Shown here in pieces: positions 1-8,011 of a DNA stretch of 64,000 bases. The first letter of the stretch is position 1, and every line of letters starts with the position of its first letter. The notes beneath the pieces are model-generated. The model saw nothing but the letters and a program-made list of their open reading frames with translations. It was not told where the DNA came from and did not search any database. This DNA is from Desulfonatronum lacustre DSM 10312. GTDB lineage: Bacteria > Desulfobacterota > Desulfovibrionia > Desulfovibrionales > Desulfonatronaceae. The translations under genes and the position numbers were made by a program. The DNA is taken from assembly GCF_000519265.1 (NCBI RefSeq), contig NZ_KI912608.1, positions 261,665 through 325,664 on the forward strand, in the 5' to 3' direction.

Positions 1-300
1 CAGGTCCCAGTACCCGGTGCGCGAGGCCGAGCGGATGTGGATGACCGCAGCTTCATGGTCGAAATGGAACTCCAGGTCGTCCTTGAAGCGAAACAGGGCG
101 CTTTGGACCACGGCCTTGACCAGGGAAGGGGATTGCTCGGTGATCTCGGTGCGCGGCAGGTCGCGGAGTACCTGGAGGAGGGTCTTCAGGGCCAGCTGCT
201 CCTGGCCTGGGGGATAGGGCAGAGGCTCCACCCGGCGGGCCGGGTTCGTGGCTTGGCTGGAAACGCAGTTGGGGCTAGTGGGGCAGTCCAGCAACGTCAT
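1..300 (-). CDS. DUF1499 family protein, 3' end cut by window edge
   Basis: Only the first 100 codons are present; the gene runs off the left edge. The start is the ATG at 300, with AAGGCGG a few bases upstream. The protein opens with CPTSPNCVSS at residues 6-15 and ends in the window with SASRTGYWDL, which are the hallmarks of the DUF1499 family (short, soluble or lipid-associated proteins of unknown function). There is no signal peptide. The function is unknown. The family call rests on the N-terminal C-P-x-S-P-N-C-V-S-S motif and the start of the S-R-x-G-x-x-D block. Confidence 0.75.
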   Translation of the reverse strand, partial: MTLLDCPTSPNCVSSQATNPARRVEPLPYPPGQEQLALKTLLQVLRDLPRTEITEQSPSLVKAVVQSALFRFKDDLEFHFDHEAAVIHIRSASRTGYWDL

Positions 301-384
301 CTTATTTACCGCCTTGATCCGGGAGCCGGATGGAAAATGTGACATTCATTGGAATTCTCCTGTGCTGGCTATAGAGAACAGGTT

Positions 385-1269
385 TTAAGTTTTCCTGGCA
401 ATACCACCAACAGCCCCACTACCTGAAGCATCAGAGCCCCAGACGAAATTCAAATCTACTTTTACCACCTTGCGTTTTGGTGAGATTTCGTAAATTTTTT
501 CTAGCAAAACGGCTTCTGTCTCGTCAGGCAAAGAAAAGACCTCCTGGGCAATGGCACCATCCGTAATTATTGACAACTGAAGTAGGCCCTTTTGTACTAG
601 AAAACGCCCTGCGGAATAGACTTTATTTGGCATCAGCTCCCCGGATGTTTGGGTGCCAAACGGAATTTTTTCCGCCCAAAAAATACTGAGAAATTCTTGA
701 TGATGTCCACGGATATTGTCTACCGTATGAGTAATGACCTTAAGTAACTCTGAATTTTCATATTCAATTAGCAGGTTCTTCACGCACGGATCAAGCTTCG
801 CGACAAATTTGCTAGCAGATGTTTGCACTGTTTTATGCATCCACTTCTCTCTGAGAAGCCAGGCAACGCCTCTTTCGCGGAGATCAATCGTTGTTTCAGA
901 ACTCTTAAGTCTAGTTAGTAAATCCAATATTTCTTTATCCAGAGCGGGAAGAGAAATGCGTACATTTTCTTTAAACTCCTCGTGTTGCACTTGAGATCTT
1001 GATTTATCTTTTAATTTATCAATAAATTTCCAGACTTTTTGCGTCCAAAAAATAACGAGGCAGACGGACAAATATGAGAATGTCAGCGTGGCCATAACAA
1101 CGATGGGGAAAATATAGTCTTCAGGAATAGATCTTTCTAATGTGACCTGTGATAGCCATGGCCACACGACTAAAGTCACCACGACGCACAGCAAAACTGT
1201 CGCGGCATTAGTCGCGGTTACTTTAGAAAGAAAAAAATTTGATAACCATTCTGTCATCACAAAATCCAT
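385..1269 (-). CDS. two-TM membrane protein, possibly SieB superinfection-exclusion family
   Basis: A 294-aa protein with two hydrophobic helices near the N terminus (about residues 21-39 and 53-75) and a roughly 215-residue charged, probably cytoplasmic, C-terminal domain. This architecture and size match phage superinfection-exclusion B (SieB) proteins, but I see no signature motif that proves it. The DNA is visibly more AT-rich than the neighbours and stands alone between unrelated genes, which suggests horizontal gain. The start is ATG 1269; an in-frame ATG at 1254 is an alternative. The SieB call is an inference from architecture. Confidence 0.5.
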   Translation of the reverse strand: MDFVMTEWLSNFFLSKVTATNAATVLLCVVVTLVVWPWLSQVTLERSIPEDYIFPIVVMATLTFSYLSVCLVIFWTQKVWKFIDKLKDKSRSQVQHEEFKENVRISLPALDKEILDLLTRLKSSETTIDLRERGVAWLLREKWMHKTVQTSASKFVAKLDPCVKNLLIEYENSELLKVITHTVDNIRGHHQEFLSIFWAEKIPFGTQTSGELMPNKVYSAGRFLVQKGLLQLSIITDGAIAQEVFSLPDETEAVLLEKIYEISPKRKVVKVDLNFVWGSDASGSGAVGGIARKT

Positions 1270-1581
1270 AAAATTTTAAGAAAAAACTGTCATTTGCTCC
1301 ATGTGGTGCTAGATAAAATTATTTTGAGGAACAGGTTAATCCTTCCACTTCAACAAACTCTTAAAATGCCCAGAGAACAGGGGCATGGTGGTCTTGTCCA
1401 TTCTATAAAAGACAATAATATAATACGAGAAGACCAATCTTGTCCAGGCGTAACGGGAGGTTGAATGAAGGGATGGCGATGTAAGGCCTCTGGAGTGGCG
1501 ACTTGGGGAGGGGCATGTGGGGTCGGCGTTGCGTGACCAGGATTCCCGCATACGCGGGAATCCTGGCGTGGAGGGGGAGCT
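1270..1581. other. intergenic region with a perfect 13-bp inverted repeat
   Basis: No gene is supported here. Positions 1537-1549 and 1554-1566 form a perfect 13-bp inverted repeat around the 4-nt loop ATAC. Its core is ATTCCC-N8-GGGAAT, the same layout as the short dispersed palindromes (for example neisserial dRS3) found in many proteobacteria. Whether it is repeated elsewhere in this genome cannot be seen from one window. Confidence 0.6.
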
Positions 1582-1615
1582 TTAAAAAGGTATCCGCCCT
1601 TTTTGGGGCGGATAC
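1582..1615 (-). terminator. rho-independent terminator of yedF
   Basis: A perfect 10-bp stem (1590-1599 with 1606-1615), GC-rich, followed on the minus strand by CTTTTT. It lies 25 bases beyond the yedF stop codon. Confidence 0.8.
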
Positions 1616-1639
1616 GATTTCAGGACATTCGGCGATTCG

Positions 1640-2251
1640 TCAGGGCCGGATGACATTTCCGGCCAGTTGGAGGCTGGTGACCACGTCCAGCATGTTGGTG
1701 GTCTGGCCCACGGCTTTTTTGTCCAGCAACTCGAAGTGGGTCAGGCAGGTGCCGCAGACCAGGATGGTTACTCCGGCCGCTTCCAGTTTTTGCAGCGCTT
1801 CCAGGCCGGGGCTGCCTTCCACGGCCAGCCGCACGGCGCCGTTGACCAGGATCATCCGCCACAACTGAGGCCCCATTTCCGGCAGGGTGGCCAGGAAATT
1901 GAGCATCAGTTTTTCGCCCAGGCCCGGATCGCCTTCGCCAATTCCCGGAGCCGCCAGGAAGATCAGGGTTTTGGCGCCCTGGGCCGGCGTGGCGGTTTGG
2001 CCGACCGGGGCTTTGTCCGCCTGGGCGCCGGCTTCCCGTTCCCCCGTGATCCGCCATTCGCTTTGGGCGGTTTGTTCATTGCCGACCCGGTAGCCTTGAT
2101 TTTCCAGAAACCGGGTCACGTTCTGCAAGGCAGCCTCGTTGTCCACCACGACGCTCACGGCTTTGGGCTGTTGGGCGTCGATATATTGCTTGCACTGGAG
2201 AACCGGTTGCGGGCAGGGGAGGCCTTTGCAGTCGAGATGGGTATTGCTCAT
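1640..2251 (-). CDS. yedF: selenium metabolism protein YedF (TusA-DsrE fusion)
   Basis: A 203-aa protein. The N-terminal TusA-like domain begins MSNTHLDCKGLPCPQPVL, with the CPxP motif at residues 13-16. A linker rich in Ala/Gly/Gln leads to a DsrE-like C-terminal domain containing LVNGAVRLA (about 135-143) and the CGTC pair C166/C169, followed by VGQTTNMLDVV. This two-domain order is the YedF family that travels with selenocysteine and selenium-use genes; the exact reaction is not settled. The start at 2251 is preferred over the longer frame to 2305 because AAGGAAT lies just upstream and the TusA domain starts there. A terminator follows. Its presence fits the candidate selenoprotein at 30.8-31.0 kb. 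Confidence 0.9.
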   Translation of the reverse strand: MSNTHLDCKGLPCPQPVLQCKQYIDAQQPKAVSVVVDNEAALQNVTRFLENQGYRVGNEQTAQSEWRITGEREAGAQADKAPVGQTATPAQGAKTLIFLAAPGIGEGDPGLGEKLMLNFLATLPEMGPQLWRMILVNGAVRLAVEGSPGLEALQKLEAAGVTILVCGTCLTHFELLDKKAVGQTTNMLDVVTSLQLAGNVIRP

Positions 2252-2305
2252 GGCTGGGATTCCTTTTGGGCTGTAGGGTTTGAGTTGGAGGATATGAACA
2301 AGCAC

Positions 2306-2590
2306 AGCCGGGGGGAAAAATCAAATTGAAGATTTCTATTGGATTTGGTGGTTGTGATTTGGTTTTTCGATAAAGGTGGGGGGAGTCAGAATTCAGGAGC
2401 CAGAATTCAGAAATCAGAATTCAGGAGTCAGGAGTCAGGAGTCATGTGGTGTGAGGTAGGTGTCGGGAAGCTGGTACAACTTGTCTTGAAATTGGGGAAT
2501 CAGAACCGCTGAACCGTGAACCATTGAACCGTGAACGGCTAAACCTTTCTTCCCTTGTCTCCAACCGGCATCCGGTTTAGAAGCCTCGCC
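2306..2590. repeat. intergenic region with short direct repeats
   Basis: No gene is supported. Positions about 2387-2444 contain repeated AGAATTCAG and AGGAGTC units. Positions about 2503-2546 hold repeated GAACCGTGAACC-type heptamers (TGAACC plus one variable base). A similar heptamer run precedes the RND pump gene at 32.27-32.33 kb, so this is a dispersed simple-repeat class in this genome. Confidence 0.65.
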
Positions 2591-3220
2591 ATGGGCATTC
2601 GCGTCAATCCCCTTTGGTTCGTCACTCCGGCTGTTCTGTTCACCGAAGTGCTGAGCCGGACGTTGCGGTTTTCCCAGGAAGGATTGGAGGATGTGGAGGG
2701 GGTGCGGCGGGAGGAGCCCATTGTCGTGCCGTTCTGGCATGACGAGTTGTTTCCCTTGATCCATCTGCACCGCGACCAGGGAGTGGTGGCCGTGGTCAGT
2801 CAGAGCCGGGACGGGGAGTTTCTGTCCCAGGTTATGGCCAGGTTCGGCTTTCAGCTCGCCCGGGGCTCCAGCCGTCGGGGCGGGGTGGCCGCGTTGATCG
2901 CGGCCCGCAAGGAGATGCGTTCGCGCAACGCGGACGTGGTGGTCACTGTGGACGGTCCGCGCGGCCCCCGGCACAAGGTCAAGGAAGGGGCCGTGTATCT
3001 GGCCGCCAAGACTGGCGCGCCGCTGGTCCCCTTGCGGGTGTTCATGTCCCGGTCCTTTGTCTTCCAGAAAGCCTGGGACAAATTCCAGCTCCCCTGGCCC
3101 GGCGCCCGGTGCCGGGTGGTTTACGGGCGGCCTTACCGGATTCCGGCGGAGCTGACCGCCGAGGACATGGCCCGGGAGTGTTCGCGCTTGGAAGGGCTGC
3201 TCAACGCCCTGGGCTCGTAG
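2591..3220 (+). CDS. DUF374 lysophospholipid acyltransferase-like protein
   Basis: A 209-aa protein of the DUF374/LPLAT-like family, thought to act on lipid or lipid A precursors at the inner membrane. Recognisable blocks are VPFWHDELF (H50, D51), SQSRDGE (71-76), RGSSRRGG (91-98) and VDGPRGPRH (120-128), in the usual order. There is no signal peptide, but an N-terminal hydrophobic stretch (residues 8-18) suggests membrane association. The ATG at 2591 was preferred to an upstream TTG because family members start near the hydrophobic segment; the ribosome site is weak. It lies 25 bases before uppP, so an envelope-lipid operon is likely. Confidence 0.85.
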   Translation: MGIRVNPLWFVTPAVLFTEVLSRTLRFSQEGLEDVEGVRREEPIVVPFWHDELFPLIHLHRDQGVVAVVSQSRDGEFLSQVMARFGFQLARGSSRRGGVAALIAARKEMRSRNADVVVTVDGPRGPRHKVKEGAVYLAAKTGAPLVPLRVFMSRSFVFQKAWDKFQLPWPGARCRVVYGRPYRIPAELTAEDMARECSRLEGLLNALGS

Positions 3221-3245
3221 TCCCTCAGCAAATCCCGGAGTCTTC

Positions 3246-4043
3246 ATGGATTTTCTTCAAGCCGCGGTCCTGGCCCTGGTCCAGGGGCTGACGGAGTTTT
3301 TGCCCATTTCCAGTTCCGCCCACCTGATCCTGGTGTCCGTGTTCACGGGCTGGGAAGACCAGGGGCTGACCTTTGACGTGGCCGTGCATATGGGAACCCT
3401 GGCGGCCGTGGTCTGGTACTTTCGCCGGGATCTGTTGGAAATGGCCCGGGATTTTTTTCGTTCCTTGACCGGCAAGGGGAGCGGACCCGGGGCACGATTG
3501 GCCTGGGCCGTGATTCTGGGGACCATTCCCGTGGGGCTGGCCGGATTGGCGTTTCGGGACGTGGTGGCCACGCATCTGCGCGATCCGTTGATTCTGGCCT
3601 TTGGGCTGATGTTCTTCGGGCTGCTTCTGGGCTGGGCGGATTGGCGGAACAAGGGGGGGCGCGATGAACACGGTCTGACCTGGCTGGACATCCTGATCAT
3701 CGGCTGCGCCCAGGCCGTGGCTCTGATTCCCGGCACATCCCGATCCGGAGCGACCATGACCGCCGGGCTGTTTCTGGGCCTGAACCGGGAAGCCGCGGCC
3801 CGGTTTTCCTTTCTGCTGTCCATTCCGGTGATTTTTCTGGCTGGGGCCCTGGAGGCCGGACAGCTTTTCGGCCGGCCGGAACCCACGCAGTGGGGGATGA
3901 TCTCCGTGGCCACGGTGCTGGCCGGGATCAGCGCCTATCTCTGCATCCACTACTTTCTCAAATTCATCCGCACGGTGGGGATGCAGCCGTTCGTGGCGTA
4001 TCGGCTTATGCTGGGGGTATTGTTGGTTTGGCTGTATTGGTAG
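3246..4043 (+). CDS. uppP: undecaprenyl-diphosphatase UppP (BacA)
   Basis: A 265-aa integral membrane enzyme that dephosphorylates undecaprenyl pyrophosphate to recycle the carrier for peptidoglycan and O-glycan synthesis. Diagnostic sequences are QGLTEFLPISSSAHL (13-27, catalytic Glu17 region) and PGTSRSG (162-168), with about eight hydrophobic segments and the normal family length. It follows the DUF374 gene by 25 bases and ends 45 bases before a palindromic element. The carrier lipid it recycles is the one used by the glycan genes at 40-51 kb. Confidence 0.96.
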   Translation: MDFLQAAVLALVQGLTEFLPISSSAHLILVSVFTGWEDQGLTFDVAVHMGTLAAVVWYFRRDLLEMARDFFRSLTGKGSGPGARLAWAVILGTIPVGLAGLAFRDVVATHLRDPLILAFGLMFFGLLLGWADWRNKGGRDEHGLTWLDILIIGCAQAVALIPGTSRSGATMTAGLFLGLNREAAARFSFLLSIPVIFLAGALEAGQLFGRPEPTQWGMISVATVLAGISAYLCIHYFLKFIRTVGMQPFVAYRLMLGVLLVWLYW

Positions 4044-4088
4044 CGGACGCCGGGAAGCGACCGGATCGGCTCTTTGTTTTGAAGAAAA

Positions 4089-4264
4089 GTAACTATTCAG
4101 CACCGAGTAGTGCCGTTGCCGGTGTCGGTGTCGGTATCGGTATCGGAATCGGGATCGAAAAGGGTGGGGCTCGTTCAATTATTCTCCGTTCCGATGCCGA
4201 TACCGATAGCGACCCCGACCCCGATTGCCGGAGTAAGAGCGGGTAAGATGTGCTGAGTAGATAC
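4089..4264. mobile_element. family 1 palindromic MITE-like element, copy 1, with 8-bp target duplication
   Basis: A 176-bp element with inverted ends GTAACTATTCAGCACC and TGTGCTGAGTAGATAC. Inside, about six TCGGTA/TCGGAA-type hexamers face their reverse complement across a short loop, giving a long hairpin. It is flanked by a perfect 8-bp direct repeat, GAAGAAAA (4081-4088 and 4265-4272), the footprint of transposition. It has no credible coding capacity; translated frames are only Gly-Ile or Ser-Asp repeats. Three other copies are at 9.2, 20.3 and 22.4 kb. Confidence 0.9.
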
Positions 4265-4285
4265 GAAGAAAATTGGAACATCTTA

Positions 4286-4996
4286 ATGCAAAACGGCATA
4301 TTGTATGGAATCGGCGTCGGCCCCGGAGATCCGGGGTTGATCACCCTGGCGGCGGTCAAGGCCTTGTCCGAGGTGGACGTGGTCTTTGCCCCGGCTTCAA
4401 CCAAGAATGATTTTTCCGTGGCCCTGGACATCATCCGGCCGCACTTGCGGGCGGATGTGGAAATCCGGCGGCTGGACTTTCCCATGACCAGGGACGACGC
4501 GGTGCGCAACACGGCCCGGGGCAGGAACGCCGAAGCCGTCCTGGAATGTCTGCACGGCGGACGCCATGCGGCCTTCATCACCTTGGGCGACCCGCTGATC
4601 TACAGTACCTTCGGGCATTTGCTGCGGGAACTGCGGGCTCGCGACGGCCAGGCGGAAGTGCGGATTATTCCGGGCGTGACCTCCTTCCAGGCGGCCGCGG
4701 CCCGCCTGGAGCAGACGTTGGTGGAGGGCGACGAGAGTTTGGTGGTGGCCACGGGCAACAGCGACATTGATCGGCTGGCAAAGCTGCTGGACGTGGCGGA
4801 TGCCGCCGTGATCCTGAAACCGGCCAAGCGCTTCCCCGCGCTCAGGGCAGCCCTGGAAGACCGCGGACTGACGGACCGGGCCAGACTGATCGAGCGGTGC
4901 GGGCTGGATGGAGAGGCCGTGTACGCGAACCTGGATCAGGTCCCGGAAAAGCTGTCCTATTTTTCCCTGCTGCTTGTCGCGCGCAAGGGTGCTTGA
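4286..4996 (+). CDS. cbiL: precorrin-2/cobalt-factor II C20-methyltransferase
   Basis: A 236-aa SAM-dependent tetrapyrrole methyltransferase (CbiL/CobI) of corrin ring synthesis. The N-terminal YGIGVGPGDPGL (about residues 7-18) is the family's SAM/substrate motif, followed by LGDPLIYST and IIPGVTSFQ, which separate CbiL from other corrin methyltransferases. The ATG at 4286 is used because the longer frame starts with a GTG inside the upstream palindromic element. No other cobalamin gene is adjacent, so it is a detached member of the pathway here. The element at 4089-4264 forms its immediate upstream region and could alter its expression. Confidence 0.93.
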   Translation: MQNGILYGIGVGPGDPGLITLAAVKALSEVDVVFAPASTKNDFSVALDIIRPHLRADVEIRRLDFPMTRDDAVRNTARGRNAEAVLECLHGGRHAAFITLGDPLIYSTFGHLLRELRARDGQAEVRIIPGVTSFQAAAARLEQTLVEGDESLVVATGNSDIDRLAKLLDVADAAVILKPAKRFPALRAALEDRGLTDRARLIERCGLDGEAVYANLDQVPEKLSYFSLLLVARKGA

Positions 4997-5011
4997 GATA
5001 TCAGCACGAAC

Positions 5012-6157
5012 TCAGGAAGATTCCGCCGGAAAGACGTAGACTTGGTCCATGAGAACATGGACGTGGACGTGCGCTCCCTCGGGCATGGGGAACAGGCAGG
5101 GAACTCGGGCGTGCAGATGGATGTCCTCTCTGGCGTTGCCAAAAGCGTTGCCAAGAGCATTACCAGGAGCATTATTTGGCGCTTCGGGGGGGACCGCCGG
5201 GGGCTTGGACGCATGCGGCGCAATGCGCAGGTGGACCAGGGTCGCACCGGGCAGGAGCCGGGTGGCCAGCACTTCCCCCGGCACGGTGGATATCGGCGGG
5301 GTCGCGTCTGCCCTGAATATCTGGACCGCTTCCGGTCGAAACATGATTTCAACTTCGGCCCCGTCCTGAAACCCGGCGGAGGCTATCCGTCCAAGCGGGG
5401 TGGCGACCTGTCCGCCCCGAACCATCCCCCTGATCACGTTCACATCGCTGAAAAAGGTCGTCACAAAGGCGTTCACCGGCTTGGAGTAGAGTTCCACCGG
5501 GCTTCCGGTCTGAACGATCCGGCCCTGGTGCATGAGCACGATCCGGTCACCCATGAACATGGCTTCCTCGGGGTCGTGGGTGACCATGACCGTGGCCACG
5601 CCGCTGGATTTGAGCACGTGCAGGGTCTGGTCGCGGATCTGGACCCGGAGCCGGGCGTCCAGGCTGGAAAACGGTTCGTCCAGGAGAATGATCCGCGGGC
5701 CGGGAGCCAGGGCCCTGGCCAAGGCCACGCGCTGTTGCTGGCCACCGGAGAGTTCGTGCGGGTAGACCGCCGCGAAATCCTGCATGTTGACCTGCTCCAG
5801 GGCCTGAAACGCCTTTTGTCGGCGGGCGTCCTTGGACGCGACGGCCGTCAGCCCGAACAGGGTGTTTTCCAGGACCGTCAAGTGGGGAAAAAGGGCAAAG
5901 TCCTGGAACAGAAAGCCGGTGCCGCGCCGCTCCGGAAGCATCTGGCGGTGCTGGTCCGCGATGACGTGGTCGTCGATCAGAATCCGGCCGTGCTGGAGTT
6001 CCTCCAGTCCGGCGATCAGCCGCAACAGCGTGGTCTTCCCACAGCCCGACGGTCCGAGCAGGCAGACCACCTCGCCGGGTTGGACCTCGAGGTTGATGTT
6101 TAGCAGGACGATTTTGGGGCCGTATGCATGGCGAATGTCGTCGAGGATCAGGGACAT
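5012..6157 (-). CDS. fbpC: Fe(III) ABC importer ATP-binding protein
   Basis: A 381-aa ATPase of the FbpC/FutC type that powers ferric iron uptake. Visible motifs: Walker A GPSGCGKTT (35-43), signature LSGGQQQR (136-143), Walker B IILLDEP (156-162), switch His in VTHDPEE (H194), then a TOBE-like C-terminal domain. Within that domain, residues 328-342 form a Gly-Asn-Ala-x repeat (NNAPGNALGNAFGNA) encoded by a 12-bp tandem repeat at 5133-5180, absent from the usual family sequence. It is the last gene of fbpA-fbpB-fbpC on the minus strand, 61 bases after fbpB. Confidence 0.92.
   Translation of the reverse strand: MSLILDDIRHAYGPKIVLLNINLEVQPGEVVCLLGPSGCGKTTLLRLIAGLEELQHGRILIDDHVIADQHRQMLPERRGTGFLFQDFALFPHLTVLENTLFGLTAVASKDARRQKAFQALEQVNMQDFAAVYPHELSGGQQQRVALARALAPGPRIILLDEPFSSLDARLRVQIRDQTLHVLKSSGVATVMVTHDPEEAMFMGDRIVLMHQGRIVQTGSPVELYSKPVNAFVTTFFSDVNVIRGMVRGGQVATPLGRIASAGFQDGAEVEIMFRPEAVQIFRADATPPISTVPGEVLATRLLPGATLVHLRIAPHASKPPAVPPEAPNNAPGNALGNAFGNAREDIHLHARVPCLFPMPEGAHVHVHVLMDQVYVFPAESS
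5133..5180. repeat. 12-bp tandem repeat, four imperfect units, inside fbpC
   Basis: Four consecutive 12-base units (GCGTTGCCAAAA, GCGTTGCCAAGA, GCATTACCAGGA, GCATTATTTGGC) preserve the reading frame and encode Gly-Asn-Ala-x steps in the TOBE region of the ATPase. The 12-bp period means copy number can change without a frameshift. pdxA contains a second, unrelated 12-bp repeat. Confidence 0.85.
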
Positions 6158-6218
6158 GGAAAGGGCCTTTGGCGGTTGTCGTGGGTTGGGAGGAAAAAAA
6201 TGTTTCGCGGGTCGGTGG

Positions 6219-7841
6219 TTACGTCTGCCCCGGTCTGGATCTGGCGATCATCAAGCTGGCCAGGATCACGGGGATGATTCCGGCCAGAACAATGGCCAGG
6301 GAAGAGCTGGACGACTCCTTGAGCAGGCCGTCCGAGGCCAGCTCGTAGGAGCGGATGGCCAGAGTGTTCAACCCGAAGGGGCGCATCATCAAGGTGGCCG
6401 GCAGTTCCTTCATCACGTCCACGAAAACCAGGACCCCCGCCGTGAGCAGGCTGGCGCGCATGATCGGCCCGTGCACCCGGCGCAGGGTCTGACCGGCGGA
6501 CAAGCCCAGGGTTCTGGCCGCGCCGTCCATGCTGGGCGTCACTTTTTGCAGGCTGGCTTCGACGGTATTGGTGGACACGGCCAGGAAGCGGACCACGTAG
6601 GCGAAGATCAGCGCGGTCCAGGTGCCGGTGAGCAGCAGGCCCGTGGAGTAGCCGAAGAGCGTGCGGGCCAGATTGTCCACGGCGTTGTCCAGAAAGGCAA
6701 AGGGGATCATGATGCCCAGGGCGATGACCGCCCCGGGGATGGCGTAGCCCAGGGAAGCCGTTTGAACGGCGATCCCGGTGGCCTTGCCCGGAACCAGCCT
6801 GCGTCCGTAGGCCAGCAGGACCGCCGCGCACACCGCGGCCAGGGCGCTGATCCCGGCCAGGGAAAGGCTTGTTCCGGCCATGCGCAGATAGCGCGGATCG
6901 ACGAAATCCCAGGTTTGCCATGTCCAGATAATCATCGCGCCCACCGGCAGAATGAATCCGAAGAACACCGGCAGAAAGCAGACCGTGAAGGCCAGCCCGG
7001 CGGAAATGCCGGAAAGCTGGAATCGGGGCAGTTGCCGATAGTAGCCCGTGGTGTGGCTGACCCGTCCCCTTCTGGACCAGCGCTCCAGAAGGATCAGCCC
7101 CAGAATGAAGAACATCAGCACCGCGCCCAGTTGGGCGGCGATGGCCGGTTGTCCCAAGCCCATCCATGTCCGGTAGATCCCCGTGACGAACGTGTCCACG
7201 GCGAAGAAATCCACCGTCCCGAAATCATTCAATGTCTCCATCAAGGCCAGGGCCAGGCCTCCGGCGACCGCGGGTCTGGCCAGGGGCAGGGCCACGCCGA
7301 AAAAGGTGCTCCAGGCTCCCCTGCCCAGGGTCCGGCTGGCGTCCAGGACGCAGACCGATTGTTCCAGGAACGCCGCCCGGGAGAGCATGTAGACGTAAGG
7401 ATAGAAGACCAGGGTCATCATCACGATGGCCCCGGGCAGGGAACGAATCTGAGGGAACCAGTAGTCCGCCGCGGACCGCCAGCCGAAGGATTCCCGCAGC
7501 AGCGTCTGCACCGGGCCGCCGTACTCCAGCAGTCCGGTATAGGTGAAGGCGATGACGTAGGCCGGAATGGCCAGGGGGATGATCAGGCTCCATTCGAAAA
7601 ATCGCCGCCAGGGGAAGCTGGTCATGCTTACCAGCCAGGCCGTGCTCACTCCAAGTAACAGGGTGCCCGCCCCCACGCCGAGCATCAGACTCAGGGAATT
7701 GCCCACGTAGCGGGGCAGGACCGTGGCGGCCAGGTGTCGCCACACCTCCAGGGAGGGAACGAACAGGTGGGCCATGATCACCAGGATCGGCGCGGCCACC
7801 AGGGCGGCAAGGCCCAGAACCATGAACATCCAGATGCGCAA
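6219..7841 (-). CDS. fbpB: Fe(III) ABC importer permease
   Basis: A 540-aa inner-membrane permease of the FbpB/SfuB type, with two fused transmembrane halves of about six helices each. Each half has an ATPase-contact (EAA-like) loop: SRTLGRGAWSTFFGVALPLA in the first and ARTLGLSAGQTLRRVHGPI in the second. This is the normal size for single-chain iron permeases. The protein starts MRIWMFMVLGLAAL. It sits between fbpA and fbpC on the minus strand, separated from fbpA by a strong hairpin (7919-7955). Confidence 0.93.
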   Translation of the reverse strand: MRIWMFMVLGLAALVAAPILVIMAHLFVPSLEVWRHLAATVLPRYVGNSLSLMLGVGAGTLLLGVSTAWLVSMTSFPWRRFFEWSLIIPLAIPAYVIAFTYTGLLEYGGPVQTLLRESFGWRSAADYWFPQIRSLPGAIVMMTLVFYPYVYMLSRAAFLEQSVCVLDASRTLGRGAWSTFFGVALPLARPAVAGGLALALMETLNDFGTVDFFAVDTFVTGIYRTWMGLGQPAIAAQLGAVLMFFILGLILLERWSRRGRVSHTTGYYRQLPRFQLSGISAGLAFTVCFLPVFFGFILPVGAMIIWTWQTWDFVDPRYLRMAGTSLSLAGISALAAVCAAVLLAYGRRLVPGKATGIAVQTASLGYAIPGAVIALGIMIPFAFLDNAVDNLARTLFGYSTGLLLTGTWTALIFAYVVRFLAVSTNTVEASLQKVTPSMDGAARTLGLSAGQTLRRVHGPIMRASLLTAGVLVFVDVMKELPATLMMRPFGLNTLAIRSYELASDGLLKESSSSSLAIVLAGIIPVILASLMIARSRPGQT

Positions 7842-7918
7842 GCAAAGACTCCGGCTAATGGAATGAGCCTCGGCGCGGCGCGGGCCGTGCCAAGGCAGGA
7901 ATTGGGTTCGGCAGTGGT

Positions 7919-7955
7919 CATGGTCGAGGGCGACAACATGTCGCCCTCGACCATG
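7919..7955 (-). promoter_or_regulatory. perfect 17-bp stem-loop between fbpA and fbpB
   Basis: Positions 7919-7935 and 7939-7955 are perfectly complementary around a 3-base loop (ACA). There is no T-run, so it is unlikely to be a simple terminator. In periplasmic-binding-protein operons such hairpins often stabilise the upstream mRNA and limit read-through, giving more binding protein than permease; that role is inferred here. Confidence 0.7.
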
Positions 7956-8011
7956 GGAGAAGATGTTACCTCAGAGGACGGTTCCGGGCAAACGGTGTCG
8001 AAGCGGAGAAC

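Noticed and set aside
1336-1551. 71-codon minus-strand frame before yedF
   Set aside because: It crosses the palindrome at 1537-1566, has no family and no ribosome site.
4089-4264. Family 1 element as a CRISPR array or attC site
   Set aside because: The repeats are short, contiguous and without spacers, and no integrase or cas gene is near; the 8-bp duplications indicate transposition.
5832-7658. 608-codon plus-strand open frame
   Set aside because: It is antisense to fbpC and fbpB, which have clear motifs; it is Gly/Gln/His-rich and has no domain. High GC makes long antisense frames.
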